DNA from: a virus
IMG/VR virus record: IMGVR_UViG_3300034061_003104
Span: 1-48,631 of that record
Reading direction: 5' to 3' (one strand)
Length of the DNA stretch: 48,631 nt
Shown: positions 33,672 to 42,980 of the stretch, piece after piece
Numbering within the stretch: position 1 is the stretch's first letter
Layout of the letters: each line of letters starts with the position of its first letter
Notes under the pieces: model-generated
What the model saw: the letters and a program-made list of their open reading frames with translations, nothing else
What the model was told of the DNA's origin: nothing
Database searches by the model: none
Position numbers and translations under genes: made by a program

Positions 33672-36070
33672 CTCGTTATAGTAAATATATTACCGTTGTC
33701 AAAAATTTTAGTTTCGCCATCTATTACTGTCTTTATCAACAATCTATAATATCTTTCAACTGGTAAAGTTGTAGTATCAAGATTAAAATAATGAATCGAT
33801 CCGTCACAACTTAACTTAGTATACTCGTCAAAATCCATTATCATATTTTCACTGTTGTTATCTTTGATCGCAAAATAAGTTTCAGATGGCAACAAACTTG
33901 AACTCAAATATTGAGACTGTTGATATCCTTTGACAAAATTCTTTAATGGAGACTTTTCTCTTGCAAATACATTTATTCTTACTACTGATCCAAATTTGTA
34001 TGTTCTATTTAAGTTCTTAACAACCACGGTATATGGATTGAAAGTATTTAACGGAACTAGATTACCAGTTATGTATTCACTATCGTCGTATGCAATATCC
34101 AAATATGGAGAATAAATGGTATTGCTTTCTTTACTAAAGAATTTTATTGTCCCATTAACATTATCTGCATCAGATAATTCTAAAGACGAAAGTAAAATAA
34201 TTCCCTCGTTAGGGACGCATCCACATATCCATCCCTTTACAATATCAGTTACGTCAATATTAACATCAGATGTCTCATAATTAAACTGTTCTGAACAAAT
34301 TAATGAACTTCCTGTCACCAAATTACAGAATTTCGGAGCAAATTTTTGAATCAAACTTTGTGAAACTTGTAAACGAGTTGATTCTTTTATATTATCAATT
34401 TTAGAATTAATACAACTCATCAAACTTGCAGAGAAGTAAGTCAATACACTTGATGAAAATGACGTTTGATATACATTTAACGATGTTGATAGTAATGATG
34501 AAGATACACTTGAACTCAAATATCCAATATATGATTGATTCATCAAACTTGATGATATACTAGAACTTTGATATTCAGAAGAACAACTACATTCGGTTGA
34601 ATTAAACGTTAAACAATCAGATGAAACAGAGGATACTAAACTATTATAGTAATTGTTATATGTATTATACAATGATGATGCAGATACACTTGATGATATA
34701 CTTGCAGTTACCAAATTATTAATTGCAGTGTATAATTCAGAATATATTGTTGAATGAGATATACTGCTAGATAATACAGAAATATATTGACATCTTTGAT
34801 TTGTATAATTTACTAAAGATGCGGATGATTCTAATACCGATTGTATACTTGATGATAAACAAGATAAAAAGGCAGTGCTTGATGTATAAGCATAATTATA
34901 TACACTTGCAGTTCCATACAAAGATGTCAATGAAGAGGACACACTTTGAGAAGTTTGATAATATGAAGATGATGCAAAATTAAATAGAAGACTATAATTT
35001 TCAGACGCAACCGAACTTGAATCCGAACAAGATGTCAATATAGAATTGAGACAATCTGAAAGAGAACTGCTAAAACTTGAAGTTAAATTAGTATTTAAAC
35101 TAGAAGAGTATTGACTTTCAAATGTAGGAGTAGAACTTGCAGTATTATAAAACGATGTTTTTATACTTGAAGTAGGCGTAGTATAAGTATTTGGGACCGA
35201 ATAAAACCAAGTTCCACCTTCATTTTGAAATGACGCAGATGCAGATGCAGAATCTATCAAGTAATTACTTGAAGTTCCATAATAACCAACTGAGCCGGTT
35301 CCATACCAATATAGTCCTGATGTTACAGATTCGTTTCTATAATTCCAACTTACACCTATACTATCACCGCCTGTTGCATATCTTCCAATACCCATTTCCC
35401 AACTTTGACTGATTGGATATGCATAAACTGTATAATTTAATGGAATCTCATCAACTTGAGTTGCTTTAAGTTTTAAATAAAACTTGATATCATCGGTATT
35501 TATATCTCCAGTTATTATAGATGAAGAAATTTTAGATAAATCAAATTTTAAAAGTATTCTACTTAAATCAGGATTGTTTATGTAACTATAATATGGTTGA
35601 TAAACATCAGCACTTCCGCTTAGTTGACCATTTATAGATCCATTAAATTTATATAAAGTTCCGCTCGCATAACAAATGGAACCTGTAAATGAAGATGTTA
35701 AACTTCCAGTTACTGTTCCTGAAAAATGACCACTTGCATTTGAAAAATTTGTTAATGTAATGGGTCCGCCATTATAAGAACCTGATAATCCTCCATTAAA
35801 CATCGAAGCACTAAAGTCCGCAGATTTTGATACATATAATAGAGCATAACTATCACCACCATAGATATTACCTATCACAGATCCGGAGTAATTAACGAAT
35901 GATTGACTGTAATTTCCTGTAATAGATATGCGAGTATAATTGTTTAATACTCTAGTAAGTTGAGGAATAGACTTCAACTCTAGAATTTCATCAATTCCAA
36001 AGTTTTTATTCTTATACGAACTTTCGTTGTTGATATACGTATCTTTTTCTGGATATAAGAATATATGCAT
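33668..36070 (-). CDS. DNRLRE-like structural protein split by a Ser-rich region
   Basis: An 800-residue protein. The start (IFLYPEKDTYINNESSYKNKNFG) and RILLKFDLSKISSSI (about 168-182) match the opening pattern of DNRLRE-type beta-sandwich domains, as do a later VDITDIV-like strand (VNIDVTDIVKGW, about 605-616) and SPYLDIAYDD. Between the two halves lies about 300 residues (270-580) dominated by Ser and Tyr (SSSVSSSL-type repeats). The last 130 residues form a separate beta domain. It lies 1 base after gp6. A virion surface or fibre-base role is inferred; the Ser-rich part may be a flexible or decorated loop. Confidence 0.75.
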   Translation of the reverse strand: MHIFLYPEKDTYINNESSYKNKNFGIDEILELKSIPQLTRVLNNYTRISITGNYSQSFVNYSGSVIGNIYGGDSYALLYVSKSADFSASMFNGGLSGSYNGGPITLTNFSNASGHFSGTVTGSLTSSFTGSICYASGTLYKFNGSINGQLSGSADVYQPYYSYINNPDLSRILLKFDLSKISSSIITGDINTDDIKFYLKLKATQVDEIPLNYTVYAYPISQSWEMGIGRYATGGDSIGVSWNYRNESVTSGLYWYGTGSVGYYGTSSNYLIDSASASASFQNEGGTWFYSVPNTYTTPTSSIKTSFYNTASSTPTFESQYSSSLNTNLTSSFSSSLSDCLNSILTSCSDSSSVASENYSLLFNFASSSYYQTSQSVSSSLTSLYGTASVYNYAYTSSTAFLSCLSSSIQSVLESSASLVNYTNQRCQYISVLSSSISHSTIYSELYTAINNLVTASISSSVSASSLYNTYNNYYNSLVSSVSSDCLTFNSTECSCSSEYQSSSISSSLMNQSYIGYLSSSVSSSLLSTSLNVYQTSFSSSVLTYFSASLMSCINSKIDNIKESTRLQVSQSLIQKFAPKFCNLVTGSSLICSEQFNYETSDVNIDVTDIVKGWICGCVPNEGIILLSSLELSDADNVNGTIKFFSKESNTIYSPYLDIAYDDSEYITGNLVPLNTFNPYTVVVKNLNRTYKFGSVVRINVFAREKSPLKNFVKGYQQSQYLSSSLLPSETYFAIKDNNSENMIMDFDEYTKLSCDGSIHYFNLDTTTLPVERYYRLLIKTVIDGETKIFDNGNIFTITR

Positions 36071-36071
36071 A

Positions 36072-38051
36072 TTAATTTACATTTCCTATTATGTCTATAT
36101 CTGGATATTTGACCTCAAACACACATGGGTCCAATGAAGGATATATTATTTTATTCTTTGTTGCGGCATTGATGTCATATTGATGTGGAGAATAATTTCC
36201 ATCTTCGGATGTTAAATTATAAACACTCAATTGTGCTAGAGATTGAACACCTTCAACTCTTGCGATTTCTAATTCTAATTGACTTAAATTAATTGGTTGG
36301 GAAAATCCCCATTTATCAATATCAAAAAACTCCTTGACTTTCTGATTACAGTAATTTAAAACATCTCGTTTGTTATAATTGTTATAAATTACAATGTTAT
36401 ACTTGACACCGACATTAATTATGTATCCGTCAATTATATTAATTCCGTCAGTGAGTAATCTGTATTTTGATAAGTATTGTTTTAAATTATAAGATAAAAC
36501 ATCATTTATCGGAGTTAAATGTTTTTGAGAATCGTATGATAACACATACAAATTAATGGAGAATGGATTACTTATATCGTAATTAATCTTTCTAAAATAA
36601 TTTTCGATATCATTTGTAACTCCCGTTGCATTATTGTTGTAATCTACAAACCCACTAACATTTTTTTGTAAATTAAAATTTAAATCTGTATCAGATTTTA
36701 CGTATGCCTTTGCTACACTTCCAAATCTGGAAGGCATGGATAATGATCTAAGAACATAATCATCTTTAGTAACTGCTCTGTTTTGAGAAACAAATGTTGA
36801 TGTTGCATTTTGACGTATTTCTTCAACACTTTCACTATCCTTCCCACCAGTCGCTGCGATATAGTTATTAACTCTTAATGATTGCACCATCGTGTTAAAT
36901 AAGTTTTGTTCGACTGGATTTAACGATGTAGAATCGTTTAACAATTCATAAGATTGTATTCTTATGATTTCATTTACATTACAGTTAGACAATAATCCTC
37001 CACCAACGATGTAGTTTATTGTTAAAACTGTATTTGAAGGTGATACACCATACGTATTTGTTTTTAAAAAATTGCTACTATCAAGTGAAATATCAATGTT
37101 TTCAATATTAGACAATCCTATTCCAATAACATTTGAATTTGGATATACAATTTCATCTGAATTATTATCAATATTTGCACCAAACTCTAAATATGTTATG
37201 TTATTAGCCGTAATATTACGTGTAAATTTCTTAGAAGTCTTCAAAGACTTCATAATCTTAGGAACTTCTGTTTTATATATATAAAAACTTCCATCATTCG
37301 TCTCTATATTATCAATTTCAGTAAAAATTACGTCTTGTGCCAAATAATCGACTTCATACCACTTGTTATTTTCAGAATCTCTTACATCAATAATTTCCAA
37401 AACATCAGTTTCATCAAATTCTACTTTATAAAACGGAGTAGCACTTCCAACGGAAACAGTTTTTGTAACTATTCTACCCGCAAACGCTTTTGCGGTTTTT
37501 CGTATTAAGAAAAATTGAGGGACGCCAAGAGAATCTCTTGAATATACTGAAACTTCTCTTGGAGAAAACTTCGTATCGACTGAAAAATCTACTGGGTCAC
37601 TTATAAGATATGATTGTCCAGATATATTTTCGAGTTGCATGTATTGCCGTAATGACAAAGCATACTTATCGTCTGGAATATAGTTTCCATCACTATCAAT
37701 CTTGGACGGAACCAATTGAAACAATTCTATTTCAGTTACCGCAGACTTTGCCGCGTATGGTTTATAACCCAAATATTTAGCTAGGGTTAAAACATTCTTC
37801 CTTTCCTCTGCAAATGGAAGTAAACTTTCCTTGAATTGATAATCAATATAGTAGGATAAAACATCGCCTACATACGCTGCCTGTTCAATAAACATTGTTC
37901 CAGGTGAAGCATCACTAAAATCTTGATAACTTCTTGGATAATAATTTTTAGCAAAATCAATCAAACCTTGCTTAAAGGAATTAAAATCCCTATTAAGATA
38001 TCTGACATCTTTGTTTAGTGGTTGAAATGATTTTTGTATAATCTCTGGCAT
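36072..38051 (-). CDS. gp6: Baseplate wedge protein, gp6 family
   Basis: Forms the ring-shaped inner wedge that dimerises around the hub and triggers sheath contraction. It has 659 residues, almost exactly T4 gp6 (660). Recognisable parts are LNRDFNSFKQGLIDFAKNYYP (20-40), DASPGTMFIEQAAYVGDVLSYYIDYQ (48-73), ERKNVLTLAKYLGYKPY, a baseplate-J-like RAVTKDDYVLRSLSMPSRFGSVAKAYV, and a C-terminal FDIDKWGFSQPINLSQLELE. It is directly downstream of gp25, as in many T4 relatives. Confidence 0.95.
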   Translation of the reverse strand: MPEIIQKSFQPLNKDVRYLNRDFNSFKQGLIDFAKNYYPRSYQDFSDASPGTMFIEQAAYVGDVLSYYIDYQFKESLLPFAEERKNVLTLAKYLGYKPYAAKSAVTEIELFQLVPSKIDSDGNYIPDDKYALSLRQYMQLENISGQSYLISDPVDFSVDTKFSPREVSVYSRDSLGVPQFFLIRKTAKAFAGRIVTKTVSVGSATPFYKVEFDETDVLEIIDVRDSENNKWYEVDYLAQDVIFTEIDNIETNDGSFYIYKTEVPKIMKSLKTSKKFTRNITANNITYLEFGANIDNNSDEIVYPNSNVIGIGLSNIENIDISLDSSNFLKTNTYGVSPSNTVLTINYIVGGGLLSNCNVNEIIRIQSYELLNDSTSLNPVEQNLFNTMVQSLRVNNYIAATGGKDSESVEEIRQNATSTFVSQNRAVTKDDYVLRSLSMPSRFGSVAKAYVKSDTDLNFNLQKNVSGFVDYNNNATGVTNDIENYFRKINYDISNPFSINLYVLSYDSQKHLTPINDVLSYNLKQYLSKYRLLTDGINIIDGYIINVGVKYNIVIYNNYNKRDVLNYCNQKVKEFFDIDKWGFSQPINLSQLELEIARVEGVQSLAQLSVYNLTSEDGNYSPHQYDINAATKNKIIYPSLDPCVFEVKYPDIDIIGNVN

Positions 38052-38056
38052 AAAAA

Positions 38057-38455
38057 TTATATATTATTAGTAGTTACAAAAGAGAAACTACTGGTTTGTT
38101 TGTTAAATGTAAATTGCACGTTCACCCTTATTATATAATTATTGGTATCATTGTCTTTTTGTGCGGAAGAAATGTCTAAAAACACTTGATTTACAAAAAC
38201 ATTTGGAAACCACGTCTGAATATCTTCTTTAATTATATTTTTTAAGATATCTTCAAAATCATCGGTTCGTTGTTCGAATAGAAAATTATACAATCTAGTT
38301 CCAAATTCTGGATTAAATCTTCGTTCAGATGGTCTTGTTAGGAAAAAGTTAAGCAAATTAGAACGTATTTGAGTGAGTGAATCATATGATTGTTGAAAAT
38401 ACCCACTGTTACCACGCTCTATTGGCAATGTTAATCCTATTGTAGAGTTTGCCAT
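38057..38455 (-). CDS. gp25: Baseplate wedge protein, gp25 family
   Basis: A small wedge component of lysozyme-like (IraD/gp25) fold that contacts the sheath's first ring. It has 132 residues, the same size as T4 gp25. The family pattern is present: LTQIRSNLLNFFLTRPSERRFNPEFGTRLYNFLFEQRTDD in the middle, an acidic helix, and a beta C-terminus. The invariant R-x-x-x-P-x-F-G-x-x-L core is intact. It is 5 bases upstream of gp6. Confidence 0.95.
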   Translation of the reverse strand: MANSTIGLTLPIERGNSGYFQQSYDSLTQIRSNLLNFFLTRPSERRFNPEFGTRLYNFLFEQRTDDFEDILKNIIKEDIQTWFPNVFVNQVFLDISSAQKDNDTNNYIIRVNVQFTFNKQTSSFSFVTTNNI

Positions 38456-38458
38456 AAA

Positions 38459-38929
38459 TTATTGAGATTGAACCATTCCTGTAGGTATATTACCCGATTT
38501 TTTCTTATTATCGACCGCTTTCATTAATTTTCTATAATCTCGGTTCATTACATTCAATACCTTTGACTGTTCCTCATTTACCACTGACGTAGGTGTGGGT
38601 GTATCAATATTAATAGATTCATTCAAAGGTTGAGAATTTAATATGCTTGAATATCCAACGAAAGATCCTTCTTGAGGAACACCCCCAGTAGTTTCATTCA
38701 AAATTTGATTTAACATCTCATTATTTGTATACTTTTTATATTGTTTTTGAGGTGCGGGTTGTTTAACCTTCTCAGAAATAGGTTCTTTTTCTATTTTTTG
38801 GGTCGGTTCTACCTTTACGTTATTAGACAATACTTCAGTCAATATTTTTGGAATCATTGTAGGTAAAACTACCTTCAATTCCTCTTGGATAATTGATCTT
38901 ACGATGGATTTAAATTCTTCTGTTTTCAT
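38459..38929 (-). CDS. Low-complexity helical protein of unknown function
   Basis: A 156-residue protein: an amphipathic N-terminal helix (MKTEEFKSIVRSIIQEELKV), a Lys/Pro/Glu-rich linker (about 40-70), a short conserved-looking NEMLNQILNETTGGVPQEG (about 68-87), then VLNVMNRDYRKLMKAVDNKK near the end. No domain is recognised. It lies 3 bases upstream of gp25 in the baseplate operon; a chaperone or adaptor for baseplate assembly is possible but unsupported. Confidence 0.7.
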   Translation of the reverse strand: MKTEEFKSIVRSIIQEELKVVLPTMIPKILTEVLSNNVKVEPTQKIEKEPISEKVKQPAPQKQYKKYTNNEMLNQILNETTGGVPQEGSFVGYSSILNSQPLNESINIDTPTPTSVVNEEQSKVLNVMNRDYRKLMKAVDNKKKSGNIPTGMVQSQ

Positions 38930-38963
38930 ATACTATAATTATCAAATAAAATTCGAATATTCA

Positions 38964-39575
38964 TTAACTTATTAATGAGGTTGGATTAGAAGCGGCATTT
39001 GTGACAGATCCGGCTACATTACCTAAATTTTGAGTTGATGGTAATTGATTGCATGGAAGTGTAAAAAATGGTGGTTTTGGTATTTCCGGCAGATTAGGTA
39101 ACATATCTTTAATATTGGGTAACGTAATTGGTTCGTTCAACCACAATTTAACCTTTTCTTTATAACCAGGAAAAGGATTTAATGCTGATAATGTAGGAAC
39201 TTCAGGTATTTTGATAGATGGAAGTGATGTTAGATTAGATGATGGTAAATTCAAAGACGGAACTTGTGGCAATGACGGAATACCAGGTGCCGTTGGAATA
39301 AATTGAGTTATTCTATCTGTCAATTCTTGTTTACTTGGTAATTGAGGTAGTGGAATATCAGGTAGTGGAGGCATCGGTAATTTATCAAGTGATGACAAAG
39401 GAAAAGTTGTGCAATCAATTTGTGCCTTTTCATATTTCAATCCGGCAACGTTTTTAAGAGGTTCCGTTTTATTTATACTTGAGACCGTATTAGTTATAGA
39501 TCCATTCGCTTTATTTGATATTCCAGATAAAGGGTTTGATGTCAGTGATGGTGGAGATGGAAGTGAGATAGACAT
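38964..39575 (-). CDS. Proline-rich structural protein of unknown function
   Basis: A 203-residue protein with about a fifth proline: repeated LPxxPxLP units (KLPMPPLPDIPLPQLPSK, PGIPSLPQVPSLNLPSS, PNLPEIPKPPFF), flanked by Ser/Asn/Thr-rich ends. Such extended chains often wrap around or link baseplate parts. A short folded patch NPFPGYKEKVKLWLNEPITLP (about 133-153) is visible. It sits between the gp5-like spike gene and the helical gene upstream of gp25. Not recognised; the two internal Cys are not in a motif. Confidence 0.7.
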   Translation of the reverse strand: MSISLPSPPSLTSNPLSGISNKANGSITNTVSSINKTEPLKNVAGLKYEKAQIDCTTFPLSSLDKLPMPPLPDIPLPQLPSKQELTDRITQFIPTAPGIPSLPQVPSLNLPSSNLTSLPSIKIPEVPTLSALNPFPGYKEKVKLWLNEPITLPNIKDMLPNLPEIPKPPFFTLPCNQLPSTQNLGNVAGSVTNAASNPTSLIS

Positions 39576-39590
39576 ATATTTATATATAAT

Positions 39591-41438
39591 TTACTCAAAA
39601 TTTATTAAATTATTTCCCTCCGTAGGTTGGGTCTGATTTAAAATAGATTCCATAGTCATAATATTTTTTGTAAATTTATCACTTAAATCAGCAGGATTTT
39701 CACGACGAACATTACTAAATGGTGTAGATTTATATCCGCCAGGAACTCCTTCTCCATTATACGGATTTATATTAGTTTTGGAAACTAAAGAAGAATATAC
39801 ACCAGGAGCATAACCACCACCTGTTAAAAATACACGTTTACTTAAAATGATGCCTAAAGAATCTCTTATTTCTCTTAATTTTACTTGATCTCCCGATTTT
39901 TCAACATTACTTGGAACTGCATTCAATGTGCTTACCGGAGTTGCATTCAAAGTAGGGTCTAATCCAATGGTTTTTGTAAGATCCAATGGAGATGGATTTG
40001 CTATGCTAGTTAAAGCCGCCATAGTTCCATCATCTGCTATTCCTGTAGATATTCCTTCCTCTGTAAAAGGAGGAACATTTGGTCCTGTCGGTCCACCACC
40101 AGAACCGCCATCTGGATGAATGTGTGGGTCAGGATGAATATGTGGATTTGGATGAATATGCGGATGTGGGTGGGTGTGATTCATTCCATGAGTATGATCC
40201 AACAACCAATTACATAAATCATATAACCAATCAACTAATCTTTGTCCCAAAACTGCGGGTTCATTTGTTTGATCATATTCTCCCAGATATATTACTGGAG
40301 AATTTAACACAGTTTTTGTATTTGAAGTAATAACAATTTGATTATCAGCATCAACTGTAAATTCATCATCCGTAGTTACCGCATATCTTTTTTTACTGAA
40401 ATGAAATGTTTCGCCTGCTTTACTGCTGAATATTAATCTATCACTATTTACAACAATTTGATCCCCAGTCAATTTTGGATATTTAAACAAAGAACAACCT
40501 GTAGGAGAAAATTGTTTTATTTCTTCGTTTCCTTCTTCAAATATTTTCTTTTTGACAGTTGGTATAAATGGAGATTGTGTCAATCCAGAAGTAATGTGGA
40601 TTGAAGAACCATCGTTATTAACATCTTCTGTTACAAAACCTCCTGGATTAGCTTCCGTCGGAGTATTTTTAATTGGTCTCTGACGGTTTCTAATTAAGAT
40701 CATTGGATTCCCACCACCCGCTGGTTTATTTGTATACGGATTTTTTATTTCGTTATAATAATCTTTATATTCTTTTGCACCTGTATCGTTATTTCTATTA
40801 GAATCATATGCAGAAAATCTTATTGATTGACCAAATCTACTTTCTAATACCGTATCACCTTCATATTTTTTAATACTTCTTACATTTTTGTTTGCTAAAA
40901 AATATCTTCCCAAAGCTCCTTTATCATCGTTTCCCGCATATTCCATGGAAATTAAAACTGATTCCGGACCTTGATATGGTTTTAATTTTTCATTCGGGTT
41001 TGTTCTTTTTTCAACGTTTTTGTTATTGGGACCGGCGGTTCTTTCCTTTGAAAAATCAGCGGAATTATTTATAAATCCATTTAGAATATTTAATTTTCTA
41101 GTATAATATAACGTTTTAAAATATCTCCCAACGATTACTGTTTCATTTACTAATGGATATTCTATTATTCCAGTATCTTCCATCGGAATTGCCCAGTCAT
41201 TAATGTCATCTTTATTAACTTTATAGGATGAAAATAATGGTCGGACCAAAACACGACCTATCCAAGAATAGTCAATCGCATTTTCAGCTAATTTACCTTC
41301 GGTATTTTCTGGAACTGATGTATAATCTAATTTTACCGTTTTTGTTTTAAAAATCGGATGGTTCTCATCTAAGATTACGTCTAAAACAACGGCAGGCTCC
41401 AGTTCATAGAAGTATTTGTTTTCGTCAATATAAGACAT
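39591..41438 (-). CDS. gp5: Central spike (gp5-like) with tandem His-x-His tip
   Basis: A 615-residue baseplate hub/spike candidate. The N-terminal region (about 15-110) reads like the OB-fold of gp5/VgrG spikes (GRVLVRPL, MEDTGIIEYPLVNETVIVGRY). Residues 325-390 (QIVVNSDRLIFSSKAGETF, TVDADNQIVITSNTKTVLNSPVIYLG) resemble the beta-helix shaft of a spike. Then comes VLGQRLVDWLYDLCNWLLDHTHG and a His-rich block (415-441, eleven His). There is no lysozyme domain, unlike T4 gp5. After a GGSGGG hinge a C-terminal 170 residues of unknown role follow. It heads the baseplate cluster. Confidence 0.83.
   Translation of the reverse strand: MSYIDENKYFYELEPAVVLDVILDENHPIFKTKTVKLDYTSVPENTEGKLAENAIDYSWIGRVLVRPLFSSYKVNKDDINDWAIPMEDTGIIEYPLVNETVIVGRYFKTLYYTRKLNILNGFINNSADFSKERTAGPNNKNVEKRTNPNEKLKPYQGPESVLISMEYAGNDDKGALGRYFLANKNVRSIKKYEGDTVLESRFGQSIRFSAYDSNRNNDTGAKEYKDYYNEIKNPYTNKPAGGGNPMILIRNRQRPIKNTPTEANPGGFVTEDVNNDGSSIHITSGLTQSPFIPTVKKKIFEEGNEEIKQFSPTGCSLFKYPKLTGDQIVVNSDRLIFSSKAGETFHFSKKRYAVTTDDEFTVDADNQIVITSNTKTVLNSPVIYLGEYDQTNEPAVLGQRLVDWLYDLCNWLLDHTHGMNHTHPHPHIHPNPHIHPDPHIHPDGGSGGGPTGPNVPPFTEEGISTGIADDGTMAALTSIANPSPLDLTKTIGLDPTLNATPVSTLNAVPSNVEKSGDQVKLREIRDSLGIILSKRVFLTGGGYAPGVYSSLVSKTNINPYNGEGVPGGYKSTPFSNVRRENPADLSDKFTKNIMTMESILNQTQPTEGNNLINFE
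40110..40196 (-). repeat. Tandem 18-base repeat encoding His-x-His-Pro units
   Basis: Within the spike gene, about three imperfect copies encode PHIHPN/PHIHPD/PHIHPD preceded by HTHGMNHTHPH. The repeat is in frame and gives alternate histidines. Confidence 0.85.
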
Positions 41439-41440
41439 AA

Positions 41441-41818
41441 TTATTTCTTGGTAAATTCAATTGGGGTATTTAATTCTTTAGTTATTTTTTCAGCTTCTTC
41501 CATCAATTGTTTGCGTTCATCGTCTGAAAGTGCAAATCCCGATTCACCTTCTCCATTTTGATTTGTAGAACTTACTAAACGTTGAACGATTGCTGCAAGT
41601 TTTATCAACTGTTCATCATTGCGAACACCTACATCTAAATAATCTTTAATTAACGGCACAATGACTATCGCATCATTGGCCGTTTTTATCATACTACGAA
41701 GGTCGGAAATCAAAATATCTATTTGATTTCGTTTGTCATCTGAATTGACAACAATATCTTTAAGTACAGAAGAATATTTCTTACCTTTATATAATTCAAA
41801 ATCTAAATCCATATACAT
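41441..41818 (-). CDS. Small helical protein of unknown function
   Basis: A 125-residue protein, largely helical: YKGKKYSSVLKDIVVNSDDKRNQIDILISDLRSMIK at the start, then NDAIVIVPLIKDYLDVGVRNDEQLIKLAAIVQRLV and an acidic C-terminus LMEEAEKITKEL. It resembles small phage proteins encoded beside spike genes, but no function can be named. Met-3 (41812) is an equally likely start. It lies 2 bases upstream of the spike gene, so it should be made together with it. Confidence 0.72.
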   Translation of the reverse strand: MYMDLDFELYKGKKYSSVLKDIVVNSDDKRNQIDILISDLRSMIKTANDAIVIVPLIKDYLDVGVRNDEQLIKLAAIVQRLVSSTNQNGEGESGFALSDDERKQLMEEAEKITKELNTPIEFTKK

Positions 41819-41844
41819 ATATATATGGATTATTGAAGATTTAT

Positions 41845-42720
41845 TTAGTATAAATTGGACTGTAAAGACCCTTTGTTTAGATATGCCTTTGTTATAATAT
41901 TTTGATAGTGTTTCATTTTATTTATAACCTTGGTTATCTGTTGTGTCTTACATGAACTTATTTCACGAATATAAAGATATAATGACTTTTTATTGAACGA
42001 ATCGATTCTTCCGCCATTTCTAAATAGTTCAATAACGGCATTCGCAATTCCTAAGTCTCGTTCTTTGGTAAAAATCTTATGTATATTTTTTTCCCAATAA
42101 TCTATCATAAGAGCCATAAACTCAGACATTTCGGTATTTTTATGATATGCATCTTCTACTTGTAAACATACTGCAGATTCATCGGGAGTATCCGAGATAT
42201 TTACATGTTGATTGAACTTCTTATAATTTCCGTTGTTGTGGAAAATTAAATAATTTTTGGCAACTATGCTGAAATAACTAAATGCTTTACCTTTACCCTT
42301 TTCAAATTTATGCATATTTGCTACCAAATGTGCAACCGTTTCTTTTTTGATCTCAGATGGACTATTATCAAAATAAGTAAATTTAAAGGTATTGAATATA
42401 TTTTCAACCAATTTATCAAACGCATTTTTTATATGCATTTCATATATATTATTACGAATATTTTGATCTTCTTCTTCGTTATATAATATAATATATTTTT
42501 CGGTATCATCTGTAAAATACATTTTACTTACAGATGCCTTTCTTTTCTTTCTTTTTTTAACAGGAGCAACTTCTTCTGAAATCGTAACTTCCTTTTCAGG
42601 AACAGAAACTTTTGGTTTCTTTATGGGATTCTTTTTGAGAATTGTTTTAATTTTTACTTTCTTTTTTGTAGTTGGTTTTACTACTTTTTTAACCTTTTTT
42701 AGTTTCTTAATTTTTTTCAT
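41845..42720 (-). CDS. gp55: Late-transcription RNA polymerase sigma factor, gp55 family
   Basis: Redirects host RNA polymerase to TATAAATA late promoters. It has 291 residues against 185 in T4. The extra N-terminal 65 residues are extremely Lys-rich (runs such as KKIKKLKKVKKVVK), resembling a nucleic-acid-binding tail. The core has a sigma region-2-like part: MHIKNAFDKLVENIFNTF, MHKFEKGKGKAFSYFSIVAKNYLIF (about 130-160), corresponding to the gp55 segment that includes FAYF. The C-terminal part has FTKERDLGIANAVIELFRNGGRID and SLYLYIREISSCKTQQITKVI. It overlaps the gene upstream by 4 bases. Confidence 0.85.
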   Translation of the reverse strand: MKKIKKLKKVKKVVKPTTKKKVKIKTILKKNPIKKPKVSVPEKEVTISEEVAPVKKRKKRKASVSKMYFTDDTEKYIILYNEEEDQNIRNNIYEMHIKNAFDKLVENIFNTFKFTYFDNSPSEIKKETVAHLVANMHKFEKGKGKAFSYFSIVAKNYLIFHNNGNYKKFNQHVNISDTPDESAVCLQVEDAYHKNTEMSEFMALMIDYWEKNIHKIFTKERDLGIANAVIELFRNGGRIDSFNKKSLYLYIREISSCKTQQITKVINKMKHYQNIITKAYLNKGSLQSNLY

Positions 42721-42977
42721 TCAGTCCTCTTGTTTAATTTTTCAATTAACTTTAGTATTTCAGAAAAAACAAAACCTACATCATCATCTTTTTGAAAAAT
42801 TTGTCTATCATCAATTTTCTTTAACTGTTCTAATGTTGCACTTACATCATTTTTGTATTCCTCTATCCAATTAGATAGTGTTTCAACACGGTCATATAAT
42901 CTATCCACTGACATGCTAAAATATACATTTACGCATATAGATACTGTTAATAGTATCGTCAAAACTATTATTGTCAT
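42717..42977 (-). CDS. Small N-terminally anchored membrane protein
   Basis: An 86-residue protein with one N-terminal transmembrane helix (TIIVLTILLTVSICVNVYF, 2-20), then a soluble charged coiled-coil region (about 24-80) with DRLYDRVETLSNWIEEY and EILKLIEKLNKRTE. No signal-peptidase site is evident, so it stays membrane-anchored. The stop overlaps the gp55 start (ATGA); the small acidic gene is 3 bases upstream. Spanin or holin is possible by size, but no lysis motif is visible. Confidence 0.75.
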   Translation of the reverse strand: MTIIVLTILLTVSICVNVYFSMSVDRLYDRVETLSNWIEEYKNDVSATLEQLKKIDDRQIFQKDDDVGFVFSEILKLIEKLNKRTE

Positions 42978-42980
42978 AAT

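Noticed and set aside
39577-39584. TATAAATA in coding orientation before the Pro-rich gene
   Set aside because: Only one base from the ATG, so it would give a transcript starting within the gene; not called as a promoter.
40110-40196. Tandem repeats as a CRISPR array
   Set aside because: Short in-frame repeats encoding His-x-His-Pro with no unique spacers.
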